NCBI GenBank assembly: GCA_019310385.1
Contig: JAFDEK010000039.1
Span: forward strand, 1-33,388
Origin: Deltaproteobacteria bacterium
GTDB taxonomy: Bacteria; Myxococcota_A; UBA9160; UBA4427
Length of the DNA stretch: 33,388 bases
Direction: 5' to 3'
In this document: positions 32,669 to 33,388 of the stretch, piece by piece
How positions within the stretch are numbered: position 1 is the first letter of the stretch
Layout of the letters: each line of letters opens with the position of its first letter
Notes under the pieces: generated by a model
Told to the model about the DNA's origin: nothing
Database searches by the model: none
The model's input: only the letters and a program-made list of their open reading frames with translations
Position numbers and translations under genes: made by a program

Positions 32669-33388
32669 ATGCGGCAAAGCCTCCTCTCCGACGCCAGGAT
32701 CATCGCCATCGTCATCGCCGCCGCGAGCCTCGTGGGCCTGCTGCTGCTCTCCGGCTGCTCGAGCTCGGGGAAGAAGGGCGACAAGCCCAAGCGAACCGTG
32801 CTCGCCACCGAGTACGACGACAGCCGGGTGGGCGAGCAATCCTCCATGGCGGTGGCGGCCCAGATGGGCGTGCTCGACGACGCCGCCCTCAACGCCTATG
32901 TGAGCGAGATCGGGCGCAAGCTGCTGCGCGGCATCCCGCGCCGCTCCTTCAACTACCAATTCTCCGTCGTCGACCAGATCGAGCCCAACGCCTTCGCGCT
33001 GCCCGGCGGCTACGTCTTCATCTCTCGGGGCCTGCTCGCCCTGGCGAACAACGAGGATGAGCTCGCCTGCGTGATCGGCCACGAGATCACCCACGCCGCC
33101 CACCGTCACGCCGCCCTGCAGCAGCAGATGTCGAAACGCATCTCGCCTCTCTCCATGGGATGGAAGCGCCAGGCGACCCTTTCCGCCTACGGCCGCGACA
33201 TGGAGCGCGACGCCGACCAGGGCGGCCAGATGCTGTGCGCCGCAGCCGGCTACGACCCCATGGGCATGTCGACCTTCCTCAACAACCTCGGGCAGTGGGA
33301 GCGCTACCGCGTGGGCTACACCCGCAACCCGAGCTTCTTCGACACCCATCCGGGCTCCCAGGAGCGAGCCGCCGTAAACGCCATCCGA
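32669..33388 (+). CDS. M48-family metalloprotease lipoprotein (3' partial)
   Basis: The frame is open from the ATG at 32669 to the window end, giving the first 240 residues. A lipoprotein signal ends in LLLLSGC (Cys30). The peptidase M48 domain follows, with ALPGGYVFISRGLL (110-123), zinc motif HEITH (138-142) and third ligand Glu179 (MERDAD). This matches BepA/LoiP-type periplasmic proteases that act in outer-membrane protein quality control. It starts 13 bases after the broken solute-binding gene. A C-terminal TPR region, as in BepA, may lie beyond the window. Confidence 0.92.
   Translation, partial: MRQSLLSDARIIAIVIAAASLVGLLLLSGCSSSGKKGDKPKRTVLATEYDDSRVGEQSSMAVAAQMGVLDDAALNAYVSEIGRKLLRGIPRRSFNYQFSVVDQIEPNAFALPGGYVFISRGLLALANNEDELACVIGHEITHAAHRHAALQQQMSKRISPLSMGWKRQATLSAYGRDMERDADQGGQMLCAAAGYDPMGMSTFLNNLGQWERYRVGYTRNPSFFDTHPGSQERAAVNAIR

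Overview
The window reads as chromosomal DNA of a Gram-negative, aerobic bacterium of high G+C content. The Gram-negative inference rests on a TonB-dependent outer-membrane receptor, lipoprotein signals and a Tat signal. The third codon positions are strongly G/C, and GTG and TTG starts are common. The gene mix (double-hotdog thioesterase, FAD-linked AGPS-like oxidase, M48 lipoprotein protease, stand-alone PuuD-like membrane protein) is what I would expect of a deltaproteobacterial/Myxococcota- or Binatota-like lineage, but no taxonomic marker gene is present, so this is only a guess. No rRNA, tRNA, CRISPR array, transposase or phage gene was recognised.

Layout. 1-3.5 kb: the 3' part of an OprC/NosA-like TonB receptor, a small cytochrome c lipoprotein and, convergent to it, a PuuD-type membrane protein, with a strong hairpin between the last two. 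3.8-8.1 kb: a double-hotdog thioesterase and an extended SDR on the + strand meet a minus-strand run of a two-domain VOC protein plus a Tat-exported split-barrel protein; behind these lies a CrcB/DUF190 fluoride-export pair. 8.4-11.1 kb: an FHA protein and a molybdopterin oxidoreductase. 11.1-13.5 kb (minus): a NodI/NodJ-like ABC exporter and an HD-domain protein resembling diiron oxygenases. 13.6-20 kb (plus): S-formylglutathione hydrolase, a secreted repeat protein with an EipA/DUF1134-like end, a secreted serine beta-lactamase-like hydrolase with a peptidoglycan-binding tail, and an amidase-SDR pair.

20.1-22.6 kb is an arsenic resistance locus: divergent acr3 and arsR-arsC around a short operator/promoter, with a small conserved protein beyond acr3. 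22.6-27.8 kb (minus) is the most coherent unit: a FadR-type regulator, an alkyl-DHAP-synthase-like flavoprotein, glycerol-3-phosphate dehydrogenase and a diacylglycerol-kinase-family enzyme. The first three are joined by 4-base GTGA overlaps. Together they suggest a glycerol-phosphate/ether-lipid module.

27.9-33.4 kb: an LtaS-like membrane phosphotransferase/sulfatase is divergent from a pirin across an AT-rich regulatory island with two palindromes. Then come DoxX, preceded by five 12-bp tandem repeats, a solute-binding-protein gene broken by an internal deletion and frameshift, and the start of an M48 metalloprotease that runs off the window.
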